A stretch of 64,000 bases of DNA from Pedobacter sp. Hv1 (GCF_001412215.1 NZ_LLWP01000004.1:62001-126000); one strand, 5' to 3'. Shown: positions 47,036 to 56,546, counted from the stretch's first letter. Numbers and translations: made by a program. The notes: generated from the letters alone by a model not told the origin.

Positions 47036-48901
47036 TTATAGTTTTATAAATTGTTGATATACAGATTGTAAATAAGATTGACCAAGCTTTAAGTTATTGT
47101 CTGTTTGCAGTTTGTCTTTTGGATTACTATTGTACAAAATATTTTTACCAATATTATCAAATGTAACAGAATGTTTGTCATAAATAAAACCTAAACCATT
47201 GTCCCAGCTAAAAAATGCAAAATGCTGAGTATAAGGGTTAAGTAGGTTTTTACTCCATAAAAAATCTTTGGCTGGTATATTTAATTGATTTAATAAAGTT
47301 GCAGCTATATCTTGCTGGCTACCTGTGTTGCTGAGTTTTTTTCCTTTAAACTCTTCTTTAATTACATCTCCATAAAATAAAAGAGGGATATGGTAACGGC
47401 GAGGTTCAAAAACTTCACTATTATTTTTAGGTAAAATATGGCCGTGATCTGCCACAAAAATGAATAATGTGTTTTTGTACCAATTTTGTTTTTTTGCAGT
47501 GTTGAGGTATGCATTTATACACGAATCTGTATAATAAGCTGTACTCTTAAATTTCTCCACATTGTTTCTGGTGCCAAACTTCGACCTTACGGGTAATTCA
47601 AATGGCTCATGATTGGTTAAAGATAAGATTGTAGAGAAAAATGGTTGTTTGGTTTGGTTAAGCGACTCGAGTTGTTTCGTAAATACTAATCCATCATAAG
47701 CCCCCCATTTTGAATTCATGTCTTTTGGATCAAAACTATTTTTGTCTACTAGTTTTTGATAGCCATGACTTAAAATGAACGCTTTATAGTTATCGAACTC
47801 TGATTCGCCACCATAAAAGAAAGAAGTTTGATAACTATTTTGAACTAGCTTTTGACTAATAGCTGGTATTTTTTGCATCTTTTCAGGCCATTTAACAATG
47901 CTTCCTGTGCCTAGTGTGGGAAATCCGGTTAAGGTACCAATTAGGCCCTTATCGGTACGGTTCCCTGCCGAATAGATCTCGCTGAAAAGTAAACCTTGGT
48001 TAATTAAACTATCAAATTTTGGGGTAATGCCATTTTCATTTCCCAAAGTTTTGGTAAGGTCTGCTGTAAAACTCTCTAGAATGAAGATGACAACATTAGG
48101 TCTTTGTACTTTTAAAATAGAAACAGTAGTATCTTTTTGAACATGATACAGTTGAGCCACTTCTTGATCAGCAGTAGTCTGTTTAAAATAAATATAGGGG
48201 TTGTGATTTGTTTTTTTGGAGGCCAAAATACTCGACATTAAATTCCATTCTGTATTTAATGAGGCATGGTTTAACAATTGATGTTTTGAAAAATAGGCCA
48301 TACTTTGGCTATTTGGCGCAACATCAACACCACCCCTGATCAATAAAAAATTGAAACCAATTAATAAGATGGCAACAATAGCTTTTAACCAAATTGGCGA
48401 TTTAACAAAGGTGATTTTGTTTTTAATGATTAAAAAATTGAGATAAAGACCAATGCATAAAAGGATAGCCAGTATACCTAAACTCAGTAAAATAGGAGAG
48501 GAAGCACTGGAAGCTAATGCTTCATTTGGTGTATCTATGGCAAAAGAAAAAGCCTTGGCGTTTAGTTTACTACCCCATTCTCTATAAATATTGAAATTTA
48601 CAACAGAAAAAATGCTGAAAAGAACAATCAAGATTTTGTTGTAAATGGCTACCCATTTAAAGTTAATCGTAGTTTTTTTAGTAAAATACCAGAAAATAAA
48701 TGGCAATAGCGGAATAACAGCAAGATAGGCCGTCATGGAAAGATCTAACCTTAAAGCATGATAAAAAGTAGATAACCTTTCAGTAAAAGGAATAGCTCTT
48801 AATTTTTGGTGAAAGATGGCTAAGAAAATAAATCGATCTATGGCGAAGAACAATAGCCAGAACAGAAAAAAACGGACAAAAAAAATCAGGCTTTTAATCA
48901 T
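47036..48901 (-). CDS. LTA-synthase-family membrane sulfatase/phosphoglycerol transferase
   Basis: A 621-residue protein with about five N-terminal membrane helices (1-190) and an exported sulfatase-fold domain (about 260-560). Catalytic motifs: VVIFILESFTADL (metal-binding Glu), SAGNRTDKGLIG (nucleophile threonine), NHEPFELP, and FVADHGHILP (Asp-His). The family includes lipoteichoic-acid synthases of Gram-positives and, in Gram-negatives, phosphoglycerol or phosphoethanolamine transferases acting on periplasmic glycans or lipids; here a Gram-negative role is expected but the substrate is unknown. It lies 7 bp upstream of DPP IV. A 13-bp inverted repeat embraces its start codon. Confidence 0.9.
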   Translation of the reverse strand: MIKSLIFFVRFFLFWLLFFAIDRFIFLAIFHQKLRAIPFTERLSTFYHALRLDLSMTAYLAVIPLLPFIFWYFTKKTTINFKWVAIYNKILIVLFSIFSVVNFNIYREWGSKLNAKAFSFAIDTPNEALASSASSPILLSLGILAILLCIGLYLNFLIIKNKITFVKSPIWLKAIVAILLIGFNFLLIRGGVDVAPNSQSMAYFSKHQLLNHASLNTEWNLMSSILASKKTNHNPYIYFKQTTADQEVAQLYHVQKDTTVSILKVQRPNVVIFILESFTADLTKTLGNENGITPKFDSLINQGLLFSEIYSAGNRTDKGLIGTLTGFPTLGTGSIVKWPEKMQKIPAISQKLVQNSYQTSFFYGGESEFDNYKAFILSHGYQKLVDKNSFDPKDMNSKWGAYDGLVFTKQLESLNQTKQPFFSTILSLTNHEPFELPVRSKFGTRNNVEKFKSTAYYTDSCINAYLNTAKKQNWYKNTLFIFVADHGHILPKNNSEVFEPRRYHIPLLFYGDVIKEEFKGKKLSNTGSQQDIAATLLNQLNIPAKDFLWSKNLLNPYTQHFAFFSWDNGLGFIYDKHSVTFDNIGKNILYNSNPKDKLQTDNNLKLGQSYLQSVYQQFIKL

Positions 48902-48942
48902 TAGCGCAATTTAATAATTTTGCTAAAATAAAAGCCTGATTT
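48883..48942. promoter_or_regulatory. 13-bp inverted repeat flanking the start of the LTA-synthase-like gene
   Basis: AAATCAGGCTTTT (48883-48895, inside codons 3-7) and AAAAGCCTGATTT (48930-48942, in the leader) are perfect inverse copies. In the minus-strand mRNA the start codon (48901-48899) would lie in a 34-nt loop. It could modulate translation or be a remnant of a terminator for the upstream gene. Confidence 0.45.
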
Positions 48943-48965
48943 CGGATAAGGTTATTTAAGAGGGC

Positions 48966-49643
48966 TTATTCGCCACCACCTTGCATAGCCATGATTTCTT
49001 CCATTGTTTTGATCTCATATCCTTTAGGAACATCTAAATTGAAAGGGCCTGTTTTTTCTTCAGTAACACCTTTTAAGGTTAAAATAGTTTTAAGACCATT
49101 CTGAAAAACTGTATATTTTACCAATGAACCTTTTACATCTTTAAAATCTTCACCAGAAAAACCAGCTGGCAATTCAATGTCATTTGTGGCCCAAAGTTCG
49201 TAAGTGGCACCTTTGTCATCTTTGTAGGTGTATTTTTCAGTGTTGTAGGTACCAATCATCTGTTTTTCGCCAGTAGCTTTAAAGTCGCTGAATTTTGGAG
49301 AAGTAGCTCTAGCTTTTTCATATTCAGCTTTTCCTTGTTTAACTGCAAATTGCATTTGAGCAACAGGAACATCAATCAGTACCAAGCCATTGTTGGTTAC
49401 AAAATCAGAGAAAATAGTAATGGTTGCTGGACCTTGTTCTATTACCATTTTAGTAAGGTTTCCACTGAATTTTACTTTGGTTTCTGTAGGTAAACTCGCC
49501 GCCATAGGCTCTTGTTCAGGAGTTAATGCATATTCCGTTTTATAAGTTAGAGTGCCCTCTGTAATTTTCTTTTGCGCATGTGCTACAATTGCTGTGCTAA
49601 TTAAAATTGCGGCTAAGACGCCAGTTTTCAAAGATTTAAACAT
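48966..49643 (-). CDS. Periplasmic protein of unknown function (DUF4412/GLPGLI-like)
   Basis: A 225-residue protein with a Sec signal peptide (MFKSLKTGVLAAILISTAIV, cut near AHAQ). The mature part is beta-rich: GTLTYKTEYAL, TKVKFSGNLTKMVIEQG, YNTEKYTYKDDKGATYELWATNDIELP. It resembles small secreted Bacteroidota proteins of the DUF4412 or GLPGLI type, but the match is loose. It lies 22 bp downstream of the crotonase gene in the same direction and may be the last gene of that operon or independent. Confidence 0.65.
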   Translation of the reverse strand: MFKSLKTGVLAAILISTAIVAHAQKKITEGTLTYKTEYALTPEQEPMAASLPTETKVKFSGNLTKMVIEQGPATITIFSDFVTNNGLVLIDVPVAQMQFAVKQGKAEYEKARATSPKFSDFKATGEKQMIGTYNTEKYTYKDDKGATYELWATNDIELPAGFSGEDFKDVKGSLVKYTVFQNGLKTILTLKGVTEEKTGPFNLDVPKGYEIKTMEEIMAMQGGGE

Positions 49644-49665
49644 AATATTAGTTTTAGAATTTAAT

Positions 49666-50454
49666 TTACCAATTAATTTTTTCTTTATTTAAAAAAGAAG
49701 CTACTCCTTTTTTAAAATCCTCACTTTCCCTCACTTTTGCGTTGATTGTTATGGCCATTTCTAAACTTTTTTCTAACCAAGGATTGGTAGTTTGGTTAAT
49801 CAATTGTTTAGTTACCATTAACGCATTTGCGGAACTGTTGTTACACAAATCTACTGCAAAATCATTTACCTTTTGATCAATATCTTGCTTTTTTGTTACA
49901 AAGGAAATCAAATTATAGGCCAAAGCTTGTTCAGCAGAAAATAGCTCACCAGTAAGTAAAATCCTTTTTGCTATCGTTTCACTTGTCTTACGCATTAAAA
50001 AGCAAGAAACAATAGCAGGTACAAATCCCAGTTTAACTTCTGTATAGCCAAAATTTGCTTCAGGTACCGCAAAAATAACATCACAAACAGTAGCTAGGCC
50101 ACATCCACCAGCAATAGCATGACCTTCTATTTGGGCTATCACAATTTTAGGGAGGTAACAAATGGTGGTAAAAAGCTCTTTTAGATTATTAGAATCAGCA
50201 AGATTTTCTTCAAAGCTGTTCTGTTGCAATTGTTGTAAATAGGCCAGATCTGCACCTGCACTAAAAGTATTTCCATTGGCTTTTAATACAATTACTTTCA
50301 CCTCGTCATCTTCGGCAGCTTTACGCAAACTTGCCGAAAGTAGCGCAACCAATTCTGGATTTAAGGCATTACGCTTATCGACCCGGTTTAATGTAATGTT
50401 GGCAATTCTATCTTTAACACGATATAAAACTAGTTCTTCGGCCATATTATTCAT
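49666..50454 (-). CDS. Enoyl-CoA hydratase/isomerase (crotonase) family protein
   Basis: A 262-residue crotonase-fold enzyme. The CoA-binding/oxyanion motif SAGADLAYL and GHAIAGGCGLATVCDVI are present. At the position equivalent to rat mitochondrial hydratase Glu144 there is glycine (GGCGLA in place of GGCELA), while the second glutamate is retained in GYTEVKLG. A single-glutamate active site suits isomerase-like or other crotonase chemistry, or a Bacteroidota methylglutaconyl-CoA-hydratase-like enzyme. Start at 50454 shares one base with the comEC stop (TAATG), so it is translationally coupled, though it has no obvious tie to DNA uptake. Confidence 0.87.
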   Translation of the reverse strand: MNNMAEELVLYRVKDRIANITLNRVDKRNALNPELVALLSASLRKAAEDDEVKVIVLKANGNTFSAGADLAYLQQLQQNSFEENLADSNNLKELFTTICYLPKIVIAQIEGHAIAGGCGLATVCDVIFAVPEANFGYTEVKLGFVPAIVSCFLMRKTSETIAKRILLTGELFSAEQALAYNLISFVTKKQDIDQKVNDFAVDLCNNSSANALMVTKQLINQTTNPWLEKSLEMAITINAKVRESEDFKKGVASFLNKEKINW

Positions 50455-52541
50455 TATTTAAGGTGCACCAAATATGAATTATTTTTCTTTAAGATATGAT
50501 ATTGAACTTTAATTTTATTTGCCTCGGTTTTATATTTCTGAATCTGATCATCTTTATTACTGGCATCTATTACCAAAGAGTTGAACAATACTTCTTGTCG
50601 CAAAGTGTTGATTAGTTTTTTAGGATTTTGATGGAGCCATATGGTTTCATATTGTGGAAGGTTAGCTATTGATCTATAGTTTAAACGTTGGTCGAGCAAT
50701 AAAATTCGATAGCCATAAAACGAAAGTTGATGCTCTTTTTTGACGAATGCATTAATGATGGTATCCTGTTCCCAATTTATAAAATGAATTTTTGTAAGCT
50801 GCATTTGATCTAATGCGGGTTTGATAAAGAAATTAAAGTTTTTATCATTTTTGGATAGATTGGTTACTAAAACTACCTCATTGGCATTGATAAAAGCTGT
50901 TGCATAATTTTTACGGAGACTGAAGAACAAGATCTTTCTTTGGTTTAATGCTGAAACCTTATCGTAAAATGCACTGGACTGAAAAATTAAGAGACAAACT
51001 AACGACAAGATGAACAAGCCTTTTCGTTTTTTAACCAAGGCATATGTAAAAATCGTTAAAGTAAAACTCAATAAGATTAACTGTCCTTGATTTAACCAAA
51101 TGGAAGTGATACCCGAAAAGGGCAGTTCAGCCATCCATCTTAAACCATTATTGGTAAAAGTGATGATCCATTCAAACAAAGGGGCTAAAAAATAGAACTT
51201 TAAGACTAAGATCATAATCCCTAAATACATCATTGCTGTTAAAGGCAATAAGATAAAAAGGTTGCTAAAGATAAAATACAAAGGAAATTGATGGAAATAG
51301 TAGATACTTAGCGGAAAGGTGGCAATTTGTGCTGCTAAACTCAAAGCTACAGTAGACCATAATTTATCTAGCCATTTGTTTTTGATGTACAGCCATTTAT
51401 AGATTTTTGGCTGGAGGTAAATCAATCCAATCACTGCTAAAAAAGAGAGCTGGAACCCCACATCCCAAATCAGAAAGGGGTTGTAAACGAGGAGACAAAA
51501 AGCAGTAAAAGCTAATATGTTATAGTTATTGCTACTTCTGTTAAATGTTTTTGCAAAAATATAAACACTCAGCATGATCGCCGATCTTAAAACTGAAGGG
51601 GAGAAGCCAGTTAAAAGTGCATAATACCAAATTAAGGTACAAATGAATAGCAGTTTGATTATTCTTAATGTTCTTTTACCATTTAAAAAGAATAAAGCCC
51701 AGTTTAAGAAAATGTAAATGATACCCACATGCATTCCTGATACAGAAAGTGCATGTATGGTGCCGGTTTTACTATAAGCGGCCAATGTTTCTTGACTTAA
51801 ATCTGCCCGGTAACCTAAAATTAATGTCGAGGCCACCGCAAACGCCTCATTGTTGTGAATTAACTTTCTGTAAATAGCCACTTGCCGTTGTCTAACTTCA
51901 ATTGCATATTTGATAAGTTTGTTTCCATTAGTACTGTTTAACTTAATGATATGGCTTTGCTTGATAAAAGTTTGATGGTAGATGTTTTTTGCTGCCAACC
52001 ATGCTTTGAAGTTAAATTCGGCAGGGTTATAGGGTGGTTCTACTGGTAAGTTTTCGGAAACGATCATGAGTTCATCGCCATAATTAAGCTCAATTGGATT
52101 TAAAGTGTCAAGTTTTAAGGCAATTAAGAGCTTTCCTTTTACTGCTTTAGCCTGCTGGCTTACAAAAGCTTTGGTTACTACCACTTCAAATCTTAAAATA
52201 TCATTCGTTTGTTGTGGTTCGCTGTTTACATACGATTTAAGATAACTGGATGTGTAATTGCTGTAGTAATCAGGCCTTAAAGACTGTTTATTGAATAAAC
52301 AAATTAACCCACCTAAAAAGAAACAAAACATATAAATAAGCAAGCCAATTCTATCTTTAAAATGGTAGGCTTTTATGTGTTTATACAAGATATTAATGAT
52401 AAGTAGGCAAGTAAAGAGTAATAGGCAAATGAAGAGGGTTGGGGCGATTAACTTTTTGCTTTCAATAGGATAGGCACAAATGATCCCTGCAATAAAGGGC
52501 AGTACTATTCTTACAAAAACAATTTCAGATCTAAATGTCAA
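50454..52541 (-). CDS. comEC: ComEC/Rec2-family DNA-uptake channel
   Basis: A 695-residue inner-membrane protein. N-terminal helices are followed by a DUF4131-like soluble domain (about 100-215) and the Competence domain. The signature HALSVSGMHVGIIY is near residue 262, and FSPSVLRSAIM and NPFLIWDVGFQLSF follow. After the last helix the C-terminal 170 residues do not show the HxHxDH metal motif of the metallo-beta-lactamase domain present in Bacillus-type ComEC, so the nuclease-like domain is either degenerate or replaced. ComEC translocates single-stranded DNA in natural transformation. It overlaps the HhH-barrel gene by 4 bases. Confidence 0.92.
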   Translation of the reverse strand: MTFRSEIVFVRIVLPFIAGIICAYPIESKKLIAPTLFICLLLFTCLLIINILYKHIKAYHFKDRIGLLIYMFCFFLGGLICLFNKQSLRPDYYSNYTSSYLKSYVNSEPQQTNDILRFEVVVTKAFVSQQAKAVKGKLLIALKLDTLNPIELNYGDELMIVSENLPVEPPYNPAEFNFKAWLAAKNIYHQTFIKQSHIIKLNSTNGNKLIKYAIEVRQRQVAIYRKLIHNNEAFAVASTLILGYRADLSQETLAAYSKTGTIHALSVSGMHVGIIYIFLNWALFFLNGKRTLRIIKLLFICTLIWYYALLTGFSPSVLRSAIMLSVYIFAKTFNRSSNNYNILAFTAFCLLVYNPFLIWDVGFQLSFLAVIGLIYLQPKIYKWLYIKNKWLDKLWSTVALSLAAQIATFPLSIYYFHQFPLYFIFSNLFILLPLTAMMYLGIMILVLKFYFLAPLFEWIITFTNNGLRWMAELPFSGITSIWLNQGQLILLSFTLTIFTYALVKKRKGLFILSLVCLLIFQSSAFYDKVSALNQRKILFFSLRKNYATAFINANEVVLVTNLSKNDKNFNFFIKPALDQMQLTKIHFINWEQDTIINAFVKKEHQLSFYGYRILLLDQRLNYRSIANLPQYETIWLHQNPKKLINTLRQEVLFNSLVIDASNKDDQIQKYKTEANKIKVQYHILKKNNSYLVHLK

Positions 52542-54574
52542 AATTGAAAGCGTAACTGGAGTTTAACATCTGTTTTTTGATTGCCATTGATTTCATCTAA
52601 ACCAGAACCCACAGTTGCTACATTTTGATATAGAAATAAAGCATATCGGACCCAAATGTCAATTTTCTTTGCAAGCTTGTATTTTAGATTTGCATAAGTT
52701 CTCCAACCTTTTCCACTATACATTCCAAAACTGAAATTGTACAATACATCATCTTCGTAAGCATAAATTCTGCTATTAAAAGAAGGGGTATTGAAATAAG
52801 CAAACCTAAGGTTCCCCGAAAGTTTAGCAAGCTTTGGTACATAGCTGATATCTTGATAAATCAAATAACCAAATTCTGCTCGAGCTGTTCCTTTTTGAAA
52901 CTGGACTACCTCTAACCTGTTCTGAAAACTAAATGATTTGTGCAACTTCCAATTTACATCAGCTCTGTACGATTCTTTTTTTACAAAATCTAAATAGTTT
53001 ATCGGTGTTTCCAGTTCTGTGTTTTGTTGCTTTAGCTCTGATTTATATCTCAATAATGCTTTGAATGTTTTCGTAGGCGTATAAGTAGCTTGAGCCAAAA
53101 TTTGATATCCATTTGATGGCGCATCAATCCTAAACTTTAACCAAGGAAAAACAAAATGATCAACATATAATGAGAAATTTAAAGCCTTTGTTGGTGTGAA
53201 ATTTATGCCTGTATAGAAACCCTTTTCATTGGTAGCTCCACTACTCTCTGCTGGAGCTTGGTTAAAAAAGTTATGATAATTTCTACTATAATTTCTGTAG
53301 AGCACTGCTATCGATAGTTTTGAGGAAAGACTGATTAAAGCGCCATTTAGATAAGCCCAGCCTGCATTAATGGCATTACTGCCTTCGCCAAATAAGTAAA
53401 TGTTACGAAAACTATAACCATAATGAACACCCCAATTGCTGAGCTCATTTCCGGTAAAATTATAGTTCCTATATAATTGATTACCTGCAATAAATTGATG
53501 GCTAAATCGGGTATGGTAAGCTACTGCTCCAATGTTTAAACCATTTTTCTGATATTGAATGGCCCCACCATATAATTGCTGAGTAATGTTATTTTTATGA
53601 GCAATTTCTGTTGTTGTTCTATGAAACCCAGTTTCATTGAGGTTACTTAAAATGGCTGTTCCCTGCTCATTTGAGCTTAAGCTTGCATCAAGTTTTCTAA
53701 AAGATACAAAAGGAGTAAAATCTATGGTTTTAGAAAGGGAAACTGTGGTTGCTAATCCTCTAAAAAATGAATATTCATTGCTTGATGTATATGCCCTCAA
53801 GCCAATGTCATTTTTAACAATGCTAGCTACATCAGGCGATTTGCCAAATGAAAAGCCAGACCATAATGTTAAACCCTGACCAAACTGTAGTGTGTAATCA
53901 CCCAACACAATTTTCTTAAATCTACCTGTTTGATAAATTGCAATATGTGCAGATTGATAATCGATAGGAATGGGCCTTGTGCTACTGTTAAATTTTTCTC
54001 CAGCATCTTTCTCTAAAATTAAAGAGGCCGAAACCCGATGAACATAGTTGTATTTATATCGCCATAAAAGTCTTTCTGGAGTGCCTAGGTATTTGTTTCC
54101 TGGTAAGTCTGTATATCCCTTAGCCTTTTCTAATACCCTTCCTAATCTTAAAACCAAATCATGATCACCCAATTTATAAAGATTATAAAAGGTAATTTGA
54201 TTAACCAGATCAGAAGAATTAACGGTTACAAAGGGAATTAATCTTTGTATAGTTTCAATATCAAAACCAGATATGCTTTGTAGTTCGAGTACGTCTATCA
54301 ATTTACCATTGGTTTTAAGGTGTGCAAAAAGGTTGTTGATTTGTAGGGGAGATAGAAAGAACAGACTTTTGAGTTCTTCAATGGTTGTTTTGTTTAAATT
54401 GATAGGATGTTTTTTGTAAAATGTAAGTCTATCCTGTAGCTCAGAAAGATCCTGGTCTTCAGTTAAATTCTCAGCAATGTTTTCAATAAGGTCTCTGATA
54501 AATGTATCTTCTTGTGTTTGTGCGTTAGTTGTCAAACAGATAACGAGGCATATCATTGTCAATTTAAAACGCAT
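52538..54574 (-). CDS. Outer-membrane protein with N-terminal helix-hairpin-helix domain
   Basis: A 678-residue protein with a signal peptide (cut near TNAQT). A pair of helix-hairpin-helix repeats of the ComEA type lies at about 56-118 (HPINLNKTTIEELKSLFFLS, then LIDVLELQSISGFDIETIQRLI). The remaining ~550 residues are beta-strand-rich and end KTDVKLQLRFQF, as an outer-membrane barrel does. HhH domains bind DNA without sequence preference. The gene overlaps comEC by 4 bases and the PorV-like gene by 11. It is a good candidate for an outer-membrane DNA receptor or conduit, although that function has not been shown from this sequence. Confidence 0.85.
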   Translation of the reverse strand: MRFKLTMICLVICLTTNAQTQEDTFIRDLIENIAENLTEDQDLSELQDRLTFYKKHPINLNKTTIEELKSLFFLSPLQINNLFAHLKTNGKLIDVLELQSISGFDIETIQRLIPFVTVNSSDLVNQITFYNLYKLGDHDLVLRLGRVLEKAKGYTDLPGNKYLGTPERLLWRYKYNYVHRVSASLILEKDAGEKFNSSTRPIPIDYQSAHIAIYQTGRFKKIVLGDYTLQFGQGLTLWSGFSFGKSPDVASIVKNDIGLRAYTSSNEYSFFRGLATTVSLSKTIDFTPFVSFRKLDASLSSNEQGTAILSNLNETGFHRTTTEIAHKNNITQQLYGGAIQYQKNGLNIGAVAYHTRFSHQFIAGNQLYRNYNFTGNELSNWGVHYGYSFRNIYLFGEGSNAINAGWAYLNGALISLSSKLSIAVLYRNYSRNYHNFFNQAPAESSGATNEKGFYTGINFTPTKALNFSLYVDHFVFPWLKFRIDAPSNGYQILAQATYTPTKTFKALLRYKSELKQQNTELETPINYLDFVKKESYRADVNWKLHKSFSFQNRLEVVQFQKGTARAEFGYLIYQDISYVPKLAKLSGNLRFAYFNTPSFNSRIYAYEDDVLYNFSFGMYSGKGWRTYANLKYKLAKKIDIWVRYALFLYQNVATVGSGLDEINGNQKTDVKLQLRFQF

Positions 54575-55370
54575 AAGCTAAAGAAATTTGTGGTGAATAA
54601 CCTAAGTATGGATCACTTTCAATTGCGGTATCAACGGTCAGTTTTTTAAAGACGAAACCTATACCTGCATAATGTTTAAAAGGTTTAAGGCTTAAGCCCC
54701 CTCTTAAACTTATTAGTGGCATAATTTGGTAATCGATACCTAATGCAACATCAATTGCTGTATGTATGCTTTTGCTAATGGTGCTTGCAAGCACCACTTT
54801 ATTGGTTGCCAGATAAGTTGCACCAATATGAAATGTGGTTGGAATATCAATTTCAATGGTAGTGTTGTTATATTTTTGTAATGCAGGATTGTTGAAGTAT
54901 AAGCCTAAAATGAGCTGTTGGTTGAGATGATACATGGCGCCAACATCTACTGAGAAACTAGCTGTTTGGCCATAATTGCTAATCTTGAGCTGATGATAAT
55001 TTGCTTTTATACCTATTGAAAGGCTGTTTCCAAACTTTTTAGCATAGGCAAAACCTGCTTTTATTTCATGATATTCTGTAATGCCATAACGTTGAAAACC
55101 CAGGCCCAGATAGTTGTTTTGGATGGGTACAATCAAGGCTACTGCTTGTTTGCTTAACTGTTTGTCGAAAAAATAATTAGCGTAGTTTAAAGCAAGGGTA
55201 GGAGATTGGATAGCGGTAATGCCAGCTGTATTTGCCATTATGCTCCAAACGTCTGTTATTGCAGCACCATTGTTTCCCATAGCCGCCATTTTTGGACCAA
55301 GGATATTTTGCGCAGAGACCAAACTGACACTATAAAAGAGGATCAATTGAAAAATAATTATTTTGTTCAT
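54564..55370 (-). CDS. PorV/PorQ-like outer-membrane beta-barrel protein
   Basis: A 268-residue protein starting MNKIIIFQLILFYSVSLVSAQ at 55370; a TTG six codons upstream is rejected because it does not add a sensible signal. The mature start PKMAAMGNNGAAITDVWSIMANTAGI is the FadL/PorV-type N-terminal region, and LGIDYQIMPLISLRGGLSLKPF and LAYAF close the barrel. PorV and PorQ are type IX secretion components, but divergent family members exist outside that system. As first gene of the HhH-barrel, ComEC, crotonase operon its role is probably tied to those proteins. Confidence 0.82.
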   Translation of the reverse strand: MNKIIIFQLILFYSVSLVSAQNILGPKMAAMGNNGAAITDVWSIMANTAGITAIQSPTLALNYANYFFDKQLSKQAVALIVPIQNNYLGLGFQRYGITEYHEIKAGFAYAKKFGNSLSIGIKANYHQLKISNYGQTASFSVDVGAMYHLNQQLILGLYFNNPALQKYNNTTIEIDIPTTFHIGATYLATNKVVLASTISKSIHTAIDVALGIDYQIMPLISLRGGLSLKPFKHYAGIGFVFKKLTVDTAIESDPYLGYSPQISLAYAF

Positions 55371-55748
55371 AGGTTTAGGTAAACCCAATTTAACAAAATA
55401 TTATTTAGAATTTTATATATTAAGAGAATATAATTTTAAAATTATTAATATTGCATAATATAATTCTTTATTGATTAACTTTTTTAACTCGTATTTTATT
55501 GAAATTTCTCTAATTGGTTTAATTTATTTAGCAATGATTAATTTATTTAGATGAGAAGAATAATTACTCAGTTGTAAGGGAATTGCATCAAATCATCACA
55601 TATTAATTTTAAACTTTTAATTTATTCGAATAATGGATAGGAGTTTAAAGGCCATCAAACCAATTGATCTTTCTTTTAAAATCTCTAATTAAAATGCTAA
55701 TTTAGCCATTGAAATGGCTTGATTTTTGCTGTTTTTTAACCACATAAA
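55371..55748. other. 378-bp AT-rich intergenic region between divergent genes
   Basis: No ORF was seen. The region is very AT-rich, with short palindromes such as AATTTTAAAATT near 55430-55441. It must contain promoters for the PorV-like operon (minus) and the DUF4397 gene (plus), but I could not assign elements. Confidence 0.5.
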
Positions 55749-56450
55749 ATGAAAACTAATATGAAAACTTTACTAAAAACTCGAACCAGGCTTTTGCTCT
55801 TGCTGTCGGTATCCTTATTGACCTTATACTCTTGTAAAAAAATTAAACAAGAAGAACCTGTTTTGGGCGATACCAAGATTAGGGTGGTAAATACTGTTGT
55901 AGGATCAACCCCACAAGATGTTTATCAAAATGAGACCAAAGTATCTACAACTTCAGTGGGTTATGGTCAAAATACTGACTATTTAACTATTCAAGGAGGA
56001 AAAAGCAGCACCATAGCGCTTAAAAATGAAGGTACACAGACCATAAGTTTTTCTTCAGTTGCTTCACCTTATGCAAATGTATCTTATACCATATTTTATT
56101 ATACCAATCCGAATGGTTTTGGCGCATTTGCTGGCTTTATAGACGAAAATTTAGCAGTTCCAACCGGAAAAATAAAAGTTCGATTTATGAACTTAGGCTC
56201 TGTATTGAGTAATAATATCAATATTTCTGTAACAGATGGTGGTGGTCCAGTAACAAGTGGTTTGGCTTATGGTTACCTCTCTGCTTATAATACGGTTGAC
56301 CCTACATCAAGCTTAACTGTAAATGTAATTGGTTCAACAGATACTAAAGTTATTCCTGCCTCAACATTTCAAGCAGGTAAAATCTATACCATTTGGTTTG
56401 ATGCTATAACCCCTACAACTGTGAACTACCATGTTGTAGCACAAAATTAA
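55749..56450 (+). CDS. DUF4397 lipoprotein
   Basis: A 233-residue lipoprotein (signal ending SLLTLYSCKKI, Cys29). The mature part is two similar immunoglobulin-like beta units: DTKIRVVNTVVGSTPQDVYQ and GKIKVRFMNLGSVLSN, each of the form seen in DUF4397 domains, with YTIWFDAI near the end. These proteins are surface-exposed or periplasmic with unknown ligand. It stands alone and is closed by a terminator. Two nearby starts (55749 and 55761) are possible. Confidence 0.87.
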   Translation: MKTNMKTLLKTRTRLLLLLSVSLLTLYSCKKIKQEEPVLGDTKIRVVNTVVGSTPQDVYQNETKVSTTSVGYGQNTDYLTIQGGKSSTIALKNEGTQTISFSSVASPYANVSYTIFYYTNPNGFGAFAGFIDENLAVPTGKIKVRFMNLGSVLSNNINISVTDGGGPVTSGLAYGYLSAYNTVDPTSSLTVNVIGSTDTKVIPASTFQAGKIYTIWFDAITPTTVNYHVVAQN

Positions 56451-56468
56451 AGCTCATTAAGATGAAAG

Positions 56469-56498
56469 AAAAGCATTACCTCTGGTGATGCTTTTTTT
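56469..56498 (+). terminator. Rho-independent terminator after the DUF4397 gene
   Basis: AAAAGCATTACC (56469-56480) and GGTGATGCTTTT (56484-56495) form a 12-bp stem with one T-G wobble and a 3-nt loop, continuing into a T run. Confidence 0.88.
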
Positions 56499-56546
56499 AT
56501 GGGTAATACTTATCCATTTTACTATTTTTACAACCTTAAACTTCAT

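Noticed and set aside
56499..56546. Upstream ATG for the HipA-like kinase
   Set aside because: It begins directly after the T run of the DUF4397 terminator and encodes an aromatic stretch unlike the family.
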